Shown in pieces: positions 8,669 through 17,686 of a DNA stretch of 63,835 nt. Source of the stretch: Bacteroidota bacterium (lineage in GTDB: Bacteria > Bacteroidota > Bacteroidia > 2-12-FULL-35-15); the NCBI GenBank assembly GCA_023251805.1, contig JAHEYB010000013.1, positions 1 to 63,835 of the forward strand, in the 5' to 3' direction. The notes under the pieces were generated by a model that saw nothing but the letters and a program-made list of their open reading frames with translations, ran no database searches and was not told where the DNA came from. The first letter of the stretch is position 1. Every line of letters begins with the position of its first letter. The position numbers and the translations under genes are program-made.

Positions 8669-10000
8669 TTATGCTTTTGCAGCTTCAGCGGCAGCAATTT
8701 TCTTTTTGATACCTTCTGTAGTAATGGAGCCTGGTCTTTCGATTGGATGACCCAATGCTCGGTCCCAAATCAAAGAAGCCAAAACACCAAGTGCTCGAGA
8801 GACTCCAAACAACACAGTGTAAAATTCATGCTCCACCATACCGTAATGCGTTAACAATACTCCGGAGTGAGAATCAACATTTGGCCAAGGATTTTTAATT
8901 TTTCCTGTGCTTTCCAAAATTGGTGGGGCTACTTTATAAACCATTTGCACAATTTCACACAAATCATCGGTGCCTTGCGGTTTTATATAGCGATAATAAA
9001 AATCCTGTTGTGCGGAAAAACGTGGATCGGTTTTACGTAATACTGCATGTCCGTAACCCGGAACAACTTTTCCGTCTGCTAATGTTTTTTTGATATACTC
9101 TTCAATTTGTTTTTCTGTTGGCAATCCACCACCTAAATTTTCACGCAACTCTAAAATCCAACTCAATACTTCTTGATTTGCTAATCCGTGTAATGGTCCG
9201 GCCAAGCCATTCATTCCAGCAGCGAAAGCTAAATAAGGATCACCCAATGCAGAACCAACTAAGTGTGTCGTGTGAGCAGAAACGTTTCCTCCTTCATGAT
9301 CTACGTGAATGGTCATATACATGCGCATCAACCTTTTCATGTCAAATGATTCGTAACCCAACATATGTGCAAGGTTTGCTGCCCAATCCAATTTTGGATC
9401 CGGTTCAATGTGTTCGCCATTTTTATATTTTCTACGATAAATGTATGCCGCGATTCTAGGTAAACGAGCAATTAAATTCATCGAATCTTCGTAGGTATAA
9501 TCCCAATAATCTTTTTTGCTAATCCCTTTTTTATAAGCTGCAGCAAAAACAGATTCGGTTTGCATTGCCATAATTGCCATTACAAACTGAGTCATTGGAT
9601 GCGTAGATGCCGGCATTTTGTCCAACACGTCAAATACGTGCTTCGGGACAATTGCTCTCCGTGCCCACATATGTCCCATTCCTAACACGTCTTCTTGTGT
9701 AGGTAATTCTCCTAATAGCATTAAATAGAAAATCCCTTCAGGTAATGGTTCTGTTCCCCCCGGAGCTTTGGGAAGTTTTTCACGCAATTCAGGAATAGAA
9801 TATCCACGAAAGCGAATGCCTTCCTCTGGATCAAGTTTGGAGGTTTCAGTAACCAAACCAACAATACCTTTCATTCCTTGGTATACTTGAGCTACTGTAT
9901 ATTCACCCAATTTAACATCACCTTTTTCTTTGATGAGTTGTTTAACTTCAGCAGCCACTGGGCCTGCTTTTTTAGCAAATTTTTCTTTTAATGAATCCAT
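8669..10000 (-). CDS. gltA: Citrate synthase, eukaryotic (mitochondrial)-type
   Basis: 443 residues catalysing acetyl-CoA + oxaloacetate to citrate, the TCA entry step. The three catalytic residues are in place: H271 (GPLHGLANQEV), H318 (VPGYGHAVLRKTDPR) and D376 (NPWPNVDSHSGVLL). The phrases DPEEGIRFRGYSIPE, GGTEPLPEGIFYLMLLGE, IHVDHEGGNVSAHT and FGVSRALGVLASLIWDRALG follow the mitochondrial enzyme far more closely than the hexameric NADH-regulated E. coli GltA. I therefore expect a dimeric Si-citrate synthase lacking the NADH allosteric site. A terminator follows, and a 50-bp inverted repeat lies between it and eno. The symbol is by function; some databases use cs or citA. Confidence 0.95.
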   Translation of the reverse strand: MDSLKEKFAKKAGPVAAEVKQLIKEKGDVKLGEYTVAQVYQGMKGIVGLVTETSKLDPEEGIRFRGYSIPELREKLPKAPGGTEPLPEGIFYLMLLGELPTQEDVLGMGHMWARRAIVPKHVFDVLDKMPASTHPMTQFVMAIMAMQTESVFAAAYKKGISKKDYWDYTYEDSMNLIARLPRIAAYIYRRKYKNGEHIEPDPKLDWAANLAHMLGYESFDMKRLMRMYMTIHVDHEGGNVSAHTTHLVGSALGDPYLAFAAGMNGLAGPLHGLANQEVLSWILELRENLGGGLPTEKQIEEYIKKTLADGKVVPGYGHAVLRKTDPRFSAQQDFYYRYIKPQGTDDLCEIVQMVYKVAPPILESTGKIKNPWPNVDSHSGVLLTHYGMVEHEFYTVLFGVSRALGVLASLIWDRALGHPIERPGSITTEGIKKKIAAAEAAKA

Positions 10001-10117
10001 GATTCCTAATGAATTTTATCCGTGCAAATCTTATTCCCGAAAGATAAAAGGATTTTGTGAGATTAAAAATAGAAAGAGAAAAAATATTTTTTCTTTAGAG
10101 TTTTTAGAATGAAAACA

Positions 10118-10167
10118 CTTCGACTACGCTCAGTGTGACACTACCGTCAGTCTGAGCGCAGTCGAAG
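10118..10167. repeat. Inverted repeat, CTTCGACTACGCTCAG arms
   Basis: Left arm 10118-10133 (CTTCGACTACGCTCAG) and right arm 10152-10167 pair over 16 bp with a single mismatch around an 18-base loop that includes TGTGACACTACCGT. It sits 11 bp past the eno stop, so the RNA would form a strong 3' hairpin, but there is no T tract. Related single arms occur at 89, 37137 and 43574. Confidence 0.85.
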
Positions 10168-10178
10168 ACAGTAGAAGC

Positions 10179-11483
<1,305 letters not shown>

Positions 11484-11529
11484 TTATTTAGTATGTTGAT
11501 TGATAGAATTTGTGTCGGTAATAACGCCT

Positions 11530-11558
11530 CAAAAGTAGAAATAAAACCAGATTGAAAG
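11530..11558 (-). promoter_or_regulatory. eno promoter (TACTTTTG box)
   Basis: On the minus strand, TACTTTTG (11530-11537) matches the Bacteroidota -7 consensus TAnnTTTG. A weaker TTTC at 11555-11558 lies 17 bases further upstream at the -33 position. The predicted leader is about 50 nt. Confidence 0.5.
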
Positions 11559-11687
11559 ACTGTTTTTATAAACAATTTCTTAGTTTTTGTCGAAAAAACA
11601 TACCTAAAATGCATCTTTCAACGATTTTTGTTCGATACCTGTATCTTTTACACGTATTAGCATTATTTCTTGAAATGATCGTCCGAA

Positions 11688-12194
11688 ATGCGCTATGTGA
11701 GTTTGCTTGTTTTTACACTTTTTCAGTTCAATCACATTTTACTCTTTTCTCAGGAAAGCAAGAGGGGAACTATTAAAATCAAAAAGCCCGTGCAAATCAA
11801 ATATGTTATTTCTAAAGCCACTAATCTTGCAACACCTCAAGTACGTACATTTCGTGTGCGTTATTTTAATTATAATTTCAAAGAATATTTTCCTCTAGAG
11901 TACAAGTCGAAATTGTTTCCGCTCATGTTCAATTACTTCGGCTTCTTTTTGGCAGATGCAAAAGAGCAGGCCACGGACAATAAAATAATCAGCTTTGATT
12001 ATGAAATTTTCAAAACACAAGTGATGTATAAAAAAGGGACTGCCAATTCTTTTAATCTAAATCTGCCATTTCGGGAATTATCATACATGATGATAGGATC
12101 ATGTGTGTGGATAAAAAACTTAGCATATATCGATAAAGACGGAATAATTCACAGAAATGAAATAGGAGAATTTAAAATTGAAAAAGTAAAATAA
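11688..12194 (+). CDS. Exported hypothetical protein
   Basis: 168 residues starting MRYVSLLVFTLFQFNHILLFSQ, a plausible signal peptide ending in the frequent Bacteroidota 'SQ' cleavage context. The mature part is basic and rich in beta-forming residues (VRTFRVRYFNYNFKEYFP, ISFDYEIFKTQVMYKK, GSCVWIKNLAYIDKDGIIHRNEIGEFKI). No known domain is recognised. It is convergent with the GH73-LysM gene (stops 4 bp apart) and transcribed divergently from eno; a promoter is not evident. Confidence 0.6.
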   Translation: MRYVSLLVFTLFQFNHILLFSQESKRGTIKIKKPVQIKYVISKATNLATPQVRTFRVRYFNYNFKEYFPLEYKSKLFPLMFNYFGFFLADAKEQATDNKIISFDYEIFKTQVMYKKGTANSFNLNLPFRELSYMMIGSCVWIKNLAYIDKDGIIHRNEIGEFKIEKVK

Positions 12195-12198
12195 ATTA

Positions 12199-13131
12199 TT
12201 AGTTGTCTGCACTTGGCTTTTGCGCACGCATATACAACTGCTCTCCAACCTGAGGTTCTTCGCCCGCTTTCATGTTGTTCTTTTTATACAACTTTTTTAA
12301 CTTAATCCCGTGCAATTGAGAAATCGATTTCATGGTTTCTCCCTTTTTGACACTGTGAAAAGGTTCTTTTGCCTTGTTGCGCTTAGGTTGGAGATAAAGT
12401 TTTTGACCAACAATTAATTTAGCATCCGGCTCTAAATCATTGAACTTATACAATTGCCAAAGGTCTTTGTCGGTATCTACAGCAATTTTATAAAACGAAT
12501 CTCCCGGTTTTACTACAATGTACTTGATGAAGCGGAAACGCAAAATTTCTCTAGCTTCCATAGTCTCCGGATGTTTTGGCTTGTCGGCAGCAACGGTAAT
12601 ATTAGGCAACTCATCTATTTTATCGTATTGATAAAGTTTAAACGTTTCTATTAATTCCAGTAAGCGCTGCGTGTAGTTTGGATCGGTTGCATAGCCTGTT
12701 TCTTTTAACCCTTTTGCCCAACCTTTGTAATCTGTAGGTTTCAATTCAAATAAGCCTGCATACCGACTGCGGGTTTTTAAAAAACTGGAATGATCAGTAT
12801 AAGAATCTAATACACTTTGATACTTTCTAAAACACTCGTCTTTTGCATCATCGTCTTTTGTAAATGTTGGCCCTTCCCAACCCACATGACACTTAATTCC
12901 AAAATGATTGTTTGCATAAACAGCCAAATCACTGTTTCCATTTCCGCTTTCCAACATTCCTTGCGCAAGAGTAATGCTTGCCGGAATATTATACATCAAC
13001 ATTTCTTTGATGGCTTCGTCTTTATAATTATCAATGTATTGTACGGAAGTCATTTTATGCTCGGCAGGTTGGGCATAAAATGATATGGGGCAAAGTATAA
13101 ATAAACCTAATATGGATGCGTGTTTTGGCAT
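12199..13131 (-). CDS. N-acetylglucosaminidase (GH73) with two LysM domains
   Basis: 310 residues. A short signal peptide (about 1-20) precedes a mannosyl-glycoprotein endo-beta-N-acetylglucosaminidase-like domain (about 28-168). The probable catalytic Glu is E61 in ITLAQGMLESGNGNS, and NNHFGIKCH, FRKYQSVLDSYTDHS and the YAGL motif follow. Two LysM modules (204-248 and 258-302) bind peptidoglycan. It probably trims glycan strands in the periplasm during growth or division. A TATTTTTG promoter box ends exactly 4 bases before the ATG, so the mRNA is predicted to be leaderless. Confidence 0.9.
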   Translation of the reverse strand: MPKHASILGLFILCPISFYAQPAEHKMTSVQYIDNYKDEAIKEMLMYNIPASITLAQGMLESGNGNSDLAVYANNHFGIKCHVGWEGPTFTKDDDAKDECFRKYQSVLDSYTDHSSFLKTRSRYAGLFELKPTDYKGWAKGLKETGYATDPNYTQRLLELIETFKLYQYDKIDELPNITVAADKPKHPETMEAREILRFRFIKYIVVKPGDSFYKIAVDTDKDLWQLYKFNDLEPDAKLIVGQKLYLQPKRNKAKEPFHSVKKGETMKSISQLHGIKLKKLYKKNNMKAGEEPQVGEQLYMRAQKPSADN

Positions 13132-13135
13132 TAGT

Positions 13136-13169
13136 CAAAAATACGAATTATTTTATTTTTAGTTTCAAA
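13136..13169 (-). promoter_or_regulatory. Promoter of the GH73-LysM gene, abutting the start codon
   Basis: Minus-strand TTTG (13166-13169), a 22-base spacer, then TATTTTTG (13136-13143), then ACTA and the ATG. Spacing and sequence match the Bacteroidota sigma-A consensus, with transcription expected to begin at or next to the start codon. Confidence 0.5.
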
Positions 13170-13204
13170 TAGGAACTGAACTTTCCAACAGCAACCTGTT
13201 AATT

Positions 13205-14086
13205 CTAAAATCCTTTGTTACCTTGTATTCCACCCGTATGAATGGCCACAATTTTATCACCGCCTTTAAATTGGCCCTGCTTTATCAGCTCAATTATTCC
13301 GAACAACATTTTCCCGGTATAAATATAATCTAAAGGAATAGCATTTTCTTTCTCAAATTCCAGAATAAAATTTAACAGTTCGGGTTTTATTTTTGCATAA
13401 CCACCAAAATGAAAAGCTTCATTTATTGTCCAATTTTTTTCTTCGGATTTAAAATGATAGAGCCATTTTTCTACTTCATTTTTAATATAATTTTCTCCTT
13501 TTAGTACTTGAAAGCCAATAGCCCTTTGATGCTCTTTTAGCGAAAGTGTAAGTCCTGTTATTGTTGCACCGGTTCCACAGGGACAACATACAAAATCAAA
13601 ATCAACTGGAATGTCAGAAGTAATTTCTGTACATCCTTTTATTCCTAATTCGTTTGAACCTCCTTCGGGAATGAAGTAATAATTGGTTTCTGAAAATTTC
13701 GAGAAAATATACTTTTCTAATTCTTCTTTATTTTGATAAAGTGCACGAGAAACAAAATGTAATTGCATTCCACATTCTTTTGAAAATTTTAATATTGGAT
13801 TTAATTCTGCGGATTCTTCTCCACGAATAATTCCTATAGTGTTATATCCTTCCTCCATTCCCGCAGCTGCCGTTGCGGCTATGTGGTTGGAAAAAGCGCC
13901 CCCCAAAGTGAGAAGTGTTTTTTTTCTTAACTTTTTTGCTTCTTCCAAATTGTATTTTAATTTATACAATTTATTTCCACTAATAGTTGGGTGATTTAAA
14001 TCGAGTCGATATATAAAAAGTTCAACTCCTTTGCTTGTAATAAAATCCGATTTTATTTTTTGTAATGGAATCGCCTTACTTATCAT
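13205..14086 (-). CDS. PLP-dependent ACC deaminase / D-cysteine desulfhydrase family protein
   Basis: 293 residues of the fold-type II PLP family. GNKLYKLKYNLEEAK (about 37-51) carries the Schiff-base lysine context. TLLTLGGAFSNHIAATAAAG holds the SNH substrate/PLP contact, CCPCGTGATITGLTLSL is the phosphate-binding glycine loop and IYTGKMLFGI is the family's C-terminal signature. Members deaminate 1-aminocyclopropane-1-carboxylate or desulfhydrate D-cysteine; in bacteria without ACC metabolism D-cysteine is the likelier substrate, but I cannot decide from sequence. The ATG overlaps the stop of the upstream peroxidase gene (ATGA), so the two are translationally coupled. Confidence 0.85.
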   Translation of the reverse strand: MISKAIPLQKIKSDFITSKGVELFIYRLDLNHPTISGNKLYKLKYNLEEAKKLRKKTLLTLGGAFSNHIAATAAAGMEEGYNTIGIIRGEESAELNPILKFSKECGMQLHFVSRALYQNKEELEKYIFSKFSETNYYFIPEGGSNELGIKGCTEITSDIPVDFDFVCCPCGTGATITGLTLSLKEHQRAIGFQVLKGENYIKNEVEKWLYHFKSEEKNWTINEAFHFGGYAKIKPELLNFILEFEKENAIPLDYIYTGKMLFGIIELIKQGQFKGGDKIVAIHTGGIQGNKGF

Positions 14087-15204
14087 TTGAAAGGGTCAGA
14101 AAAACGAACATCGTGCAACATTGTTTGGTCCGTAAATGTTTTTAAGAAAGCAACAACCGATGCTTTTTGGTAAGCAGTTAAAAAATAATGCTTGGGTGGA
14201 CCACCTGTCATTCCAGTAGTTGTGAGGCGGTCATCTAAATTAGGATGTTGTTTAATTCCGCTATTATAATGTTCTACTACTTCTTCCAGTGTTGCAAATC
14301 TACCATCATGCATGTATGGAGCTGTTACTTCAATGTTTCGTAAAGAAGGAACTTTAAATTGCCCCATATCAGCGCTATCGCCCGTTATTACACCTCTTCC
14401 ATTATCAGCATAAATCGAATCCAATCCGTTATTTAATGCTTGCGAGTCGTAAAAGTTTTCGGTGGTATGGCAATGATTACAGTTTATTGTACCACTCATA
14501 AACAGGGTTTTTCCATCCATCTCTATGGTTGAATAACCAACAAATCCATTTTGTTTGCCTTCATCATAACGTGAGCGATAAGTAGTAAGAGAATGAACAA
14601 ACATCGACAATGCAATGCTGATTTTATCTACTGTAATTTCTGGTGTACCAAAAGCTTCTTCAAATAAATCGGGATAATAATCTACTGCCTGTAATTTAGC
14701 AGGTAAATCAGGAAGATTGGTTCCCATTTCAATATGATTTTGAATGGGCATCAACACTTGCTCTTCTAAATAAGTTGCCCTTTGATCCCAAAAGAAACGA
14801 TAGGAAAATCGGGTATTGACAATTGCCATCGAATTTCGGGTAGTTTGTCCTCCTTCAAATCCGCTACTGAATCTTCTAGGGTCAGAAAAGCCCCTTGATT
14901 GCAAATGACAGGAGCCACAGGAAATAGTATTATTCACCGATAATTTTTTGTCATAAAATAATACTCTACCCAAAGTTGCACCATTACTGGTTATCGGATT
15001 TTGAATAGAATTCATAAAAGTTAAGGGTGGTGCATTGAAATACGATGGGAAAGTATCCGTTCCATAAGTAAATGGCGTTTCCGGTAAATCGGGACGTAAT
15101 TCTTTTTCAGGCTTATCAAATGGAATAATTTCGTCTTTGGAACAGGCAATAACAAAGCATAATCCAATGGCTGTAAAAAACAATATGGCTGACTTAGAAC
15201 CCAT
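14083..15204 (-). CDS. Di-heme cytochrome c peroxidase (CCP/MauG family), lipoprotein
   Basis: 373 residues from the ATG at 15204. That start gives a clean lipoprotein signal (MGSKSAILFF...CFVIAC21SKDE), and a longer in-frame start would run through the promoter. Two c-type heme sites are visible: C96-GSC-H100 (high-potential or peroxidatic heme) and C242-NHC-H246. APYMHDGRF at 296-304 supplies the Met axial ligand and GVITGDSADMGQFKVPSLRN is the usual linker. The enzyme probably reduces H2O2 in the periplasm using cytochrome c electrons, although MauG-like oxidation is possible. A canonical promoter (TTTG-N18-TATCTTTG) ends 4 bases before the ATG. It is divergent from the DUF5522 gene and heads the operon with the PLP enzyme. 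Confidence 0.92.
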   Translation of the reverse strand: MGSKSAILFFTAIGLCFVIACSKDEIIPFDKPEKELRPDLPETPFTYGTDTFPSYFNAPPLTFMNSIQNPITSNGATLGRVLFYDKKLSVNNTISCGSCHLQSRGFSDPRRFSSGFEGGQTTRNSMAIVNTRFSYRFFWDQRATYLEEQVLMPIQNHIEMGTNLPDLPAKLQAVDYYPDLFEEAFGTPEITVDKISIALSMFVHSLTTYRSRYDEGKQNGFVGYSTIEMDGKTLFMSGTINCNHCHTTENFYDSQALNNGLDSIYADNGRGVITGDSADMGQFKVPSLRNIEVTAPYMHDGRFATLEEVVEHYNSGIKQHPNLDDRLTTTGMTGGPPKHYFLTAYQKASVVAFLKTFTDQTMLHDVRFSDPFK

Positions 15205-15208
15205 ACTA

Positions 15209-15238
15209 CAAAGATAGATTTTTTGTAATCTTATCAAA
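15209..15238 (-). promoter_or_regulatory. Peroxidase promoter, leaderless arrangement
   Basis: Minus-strand TTTG (15235-15238), an 18-base spacer and TATCTTTG (15209-15216), followed by TAGT and ATG. This is a full match to the Bacteroidota promoter consensus with no room for a 5' leader. Confidence 0.75.
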
Positions 15239-15273
15239 GGAAATTCATCGAAAAGATGATTTTGATAAATACT

Positions 15274-15304
15274 TTTGGCAATTCTGTTTAGCACACTATC
15301 TTTG
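15274..15304 (+). promoter_or_regulatory. Promoter of the DUF5522 gene, leaderless arrangement
   Basis: TTTG (15274-15277), exactly 19 bases, TATCTTTG (15297-15304), then TTGT and ATG at 15309. It is divergent from the peroxidase promoter, so the two genes share a 104-bp control region. Confidence 0.75.
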
Positions 15305-15308
15305 TTGT

Positions 15309-15497
15309 ATGTCAGATGAAAGTGGTTTTTCTAATAACAAACAATTGGAGCCGGATGATTTTTATTATAGCGAGCTAGGGTATATCGTTTTCACTGAAAA
15401 ATATCTATTGAAACGCGGGTATTGCTGTCAAAATGGGTGCAAACATTGTCCATATGGATTTAATAAAGAAAAAGGGAGAATTGAAAAGAAGAAATAA
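15309..15497 (+). CDS. DUF5522 small cysteine-rich protein
   Basis: 62 residues. The core DDFYYSELGYIVFTEKYLLKRG is followed by CCQNGCKHCPYGF, a tight Cys cluster that probably binds a metal (zinc or iron). The tail is strongly basic (NKEKGRIEKKK). This pattern matches small DUF5522 proteins of unknown function found in Bacteroidota and Proteobacteria. It is preceded by a canonical promoter only 4 bases from the ATG and precedes hutU by 59 bp that hold an AGATGTGC octamer repeat. Confidence 0.8.
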   Translation: MSDESGFSNNKQLEPDDFYYSELGYIVFTEKYLLKRGYCCQNGCKHCPYGFNKEKGRIEKKK

Positions 15498-15510
15498 TGT
15501 GCTAATTAGA

Positions 15511-15526
15511 AGATGTGCAGATGTGC
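15511..15526 (+). repeat. AGATGTGC octamer repeat (2 copies)
   Basis: Two exact tandem AGATGTGC units in front of hutU; related GATGTGCT/GATGTGCA units occur at 51131-51146. This is a low-complexity repeat of the same style as the heptamer arrays in this window. Confidence 0.55.
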
Positions 15527-15556
15527 AAATTTTTGTTGGCGATTTAAAATAGAATT

Positions 15557-17587
15557 ATGAGTACAGAATTTAAGAGACAAATTTTACAAGGAATCCCTTT
15601 TGAATTGCCGAATCCTAAACCATACGATGCTGCAATTAATCACGCGCCAAAACGAAAAGACATCCTTAACAAAGAAGAAAAGAAACTAGCGCTCCGTAAT
15701 GCACTGAGGTATTTCGATAAAAAACATCATCCTGTTTTAGCAAAAGAGTTTGCGCAAGAGTTAAAAGAATTCGGCCGTATTTACATGTATCGTTTTCGCC
15801 CCGATTATAAAATTCATTCTCGACATATTAACGATTACCCACATCAATCAAAGCAAGCAGCTGCAATCATGTTGATGCTACAAAATAATTTGGATGATGC
15901 TGTTGCACAACATCCGCATGAATTAATCACTTATGGTGGTAACGGAGCAGTATTTCAAAATTGGGCCCAATACCTTCTTACTATGAAGTATTTGGCGGAG
16001 ATGACCAATGAACAAACTTTGGCAATGTATTCCGGCCACCCAATGGGTTTGTTTCCTTCTCATAAAGATGCTCCTCGTGTTGTGATTACAAACGGAATGA
16101 TGATTCCAAATTATAGTAAACCGGATGATTGGGAAAAATTTAATGCTCTTGGTGTAACGCAGTACGGACAAATGACCGCAGGCTCCTTTATGTATATTGG
16201 TCCGCAAGGAATTGTACATGGAACAACTATTACGGTGATGAATGCTGCGAGAAAAATTTCTAAATCAGAAGAAGACAGAAAGGCCCGCCCGGATGACCTC
16301 GTTGGACGGGGAAAATTATTTGTGACTTGTGGATTAGGCGGAATGAGTGGCGCACAACCAAAAGCGGGAAAAATTTCAGGATTGGTTTCTGTTGTCGCAG
16401 AAATAAATCCGAAAGCAGTAAAAACAAGACATTCACAAGGTTGGGTAGATGAAGTATTTGAAGATTTAAATTTATTAATTGTAAGAATTAAAAAAGCACA
16501 AGCGTCTAAAGAAGCAATATCATTGGCATATCAAGGTAATGTGGTGGACTTGTGGGAATGTTTGGTGAAAGAAAATATTAAAGTTGATATAGGAACAGAT
16601 CAAACCTCCTTGCACAATCCCTGGGCTGGTGGCTATTATCCTGCAGGTTTTTCTTTGGAGCAATCCAATGAAATGATGGCAAAAAAACCCGAACAATTTA
16701 AAATAGAAGTTCAGAAAACACTTATCCGTCATGCCAATGCCATCAATGCTTTGTCTAAAAAAGGAATGTACTTTTTTGATTATGGCAATGCATTTTTATT
16801 GGAAGCATCTCGTGCAGGTGCCGACATATTGAATGCGGATGGAACATTTATATATAAATCCTATGTACAAGATATTCTTGGCCCTATGTGTTTTGATTAT
16901 GGATTTGGTCCTTTTCGTTGGGTTTGTACATCCTGCGATCCCACAGATTTGGCTATTACAGATAAATTAGCATTGCGCGTTTTGGAAGAAATGTATCAAA
17001 CATCTCCAGAAGAAATCAAGCAACAAATTAGTGATAACATTCTTTGGATAAAAGATGCGATGCAAAATAATTTGGTAGTAGGTTCTCAAGCGCGAATTTT
17101 ATATGCAGATGCCGAAGCAAGAATAAAAATTTCAGAAGCATTCAATAATGCAATAAAATCAGGAGAACTTTCTGCCCCTGTAGTTTTAGGAAGAGACCAC
17201 CACGATGTTTCAGGAACGGATTCTCCTTATCGCGAAACATCCAATATTTATGATGGCTCTAGCTTTACTGCTGACATGGCAGTGCAAAATTTTGTTGGAG
17301 ATGGATTTCGGGGAGCAACTTGGATATCCTTACACAATGGAGGAGGAGTTGGTTGGGGCGAAGTCATCAATGGTGGTTTTGGAATGGTATTGGACGGCAC
17401 TTCGGATAGTGATAGAAGGCTAAAATCCATGCTTTTTTGGGATGTAAACAATGGCATTGCCAGAAGAAGTTGGGCCCGTAATCAAGAGGCTTTATTTGCT
17501 ATTAAACGTGAGATGCAGCGTACTCCTGAGCTTAAAGTTACCTTGCCCAATATAGTTGATGATACTCTTTTAAATAACCTTTTTTAA
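15557..17587 (+). CDS. hutU: Urocanate hydratase, long (animal-like) form
   Basis: 676 residues converting urocanate to imidazolone propionate in histidine breakdown, with tightly bound NAD+. Conserved: TYGGNGAVFQNWAQY (NAD-binding glycines), YSGHPMGLFPSH, GQMTAGSFMYIGPQGIVHGT, TCGLGGMSGAQPKAG, FGPFRWVCTSCDPTDL (the active-site Cys lies here), GRDHHDVSGTDSPYRETSNIYDGS and HNGGGVGWGEVINGGFGMVLDGT. Most bacterial HutU proteins are about 550-560 residues. This one has the longer N-terminal part and extra internal segments that I know from animal urocanase, which is about the same length. No other hut genes lie next to it. RBS and promoter are unclear. Confidence 0.95.
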   Translation: MSTEFKRQILQGIPFELPNPKPYDAAINHAPKRKDILNKEEKKLALRNALRYFDKKHHPVLAKEFAQELKEFGRIYMYRFRPDYKIHSRHINDYPHQSKQAAAIMLMLQNNLDDAVAQHPHELITYGGNGAVFQNWAQYLLTMKYLAEMTNEQTLAMYSGHPMGLFPSHKDAPRVVITNGMMIPNYSKPDDWEKFNALGVTQYGQMTAGSFMYIGPQGIVHGTTITVMNAARKISKSEEDRKARPDDLVGRGKLFVTCGLGGMSGAQPKAGKISGLVSVVAEINPKAVKTRHSQGWVDEVFEDLNLLIVRIKKAQASKEAISLAYQGNVVDLWECLVKENIKVDIGTDQTSLHNPWAGGYYPAGFSLEQSNEMMAKKPEQFKIEVQKTLIRHANAINALSKKGMYFFDYGNAFLLEASRAGADILNADGTFIYKSYVQDILGPMCFDYGFGPFRWVCTSCDPTDLAITDKLALRVLEEMYQTSPEEIKQQISDNILWIKDAMQNNLVVGSQARILYADAEARIKISEAFNNAIKSGELSAPVVLGRDHHDVSGTDSPYRETSNIYDGSSFTADMAVQNFVGDGFRGATWISLHNGGGVGWGEVINGGFGMVLDGTSDSDRRLKSMLFWDVNNGIARRSWARNQEALFAIKREMQRTPELKVTLPNIVDDTLLNNLF

Positions 17588-17686
17588 ATTTTCTAGGTAT
17601 TTTATCGTATTGGAATGATTGTTGCCTTCCTTATTAAACCTTTTGCTATATAAGTAGTCAATAGTTCAACAAATTTAATAATACAA

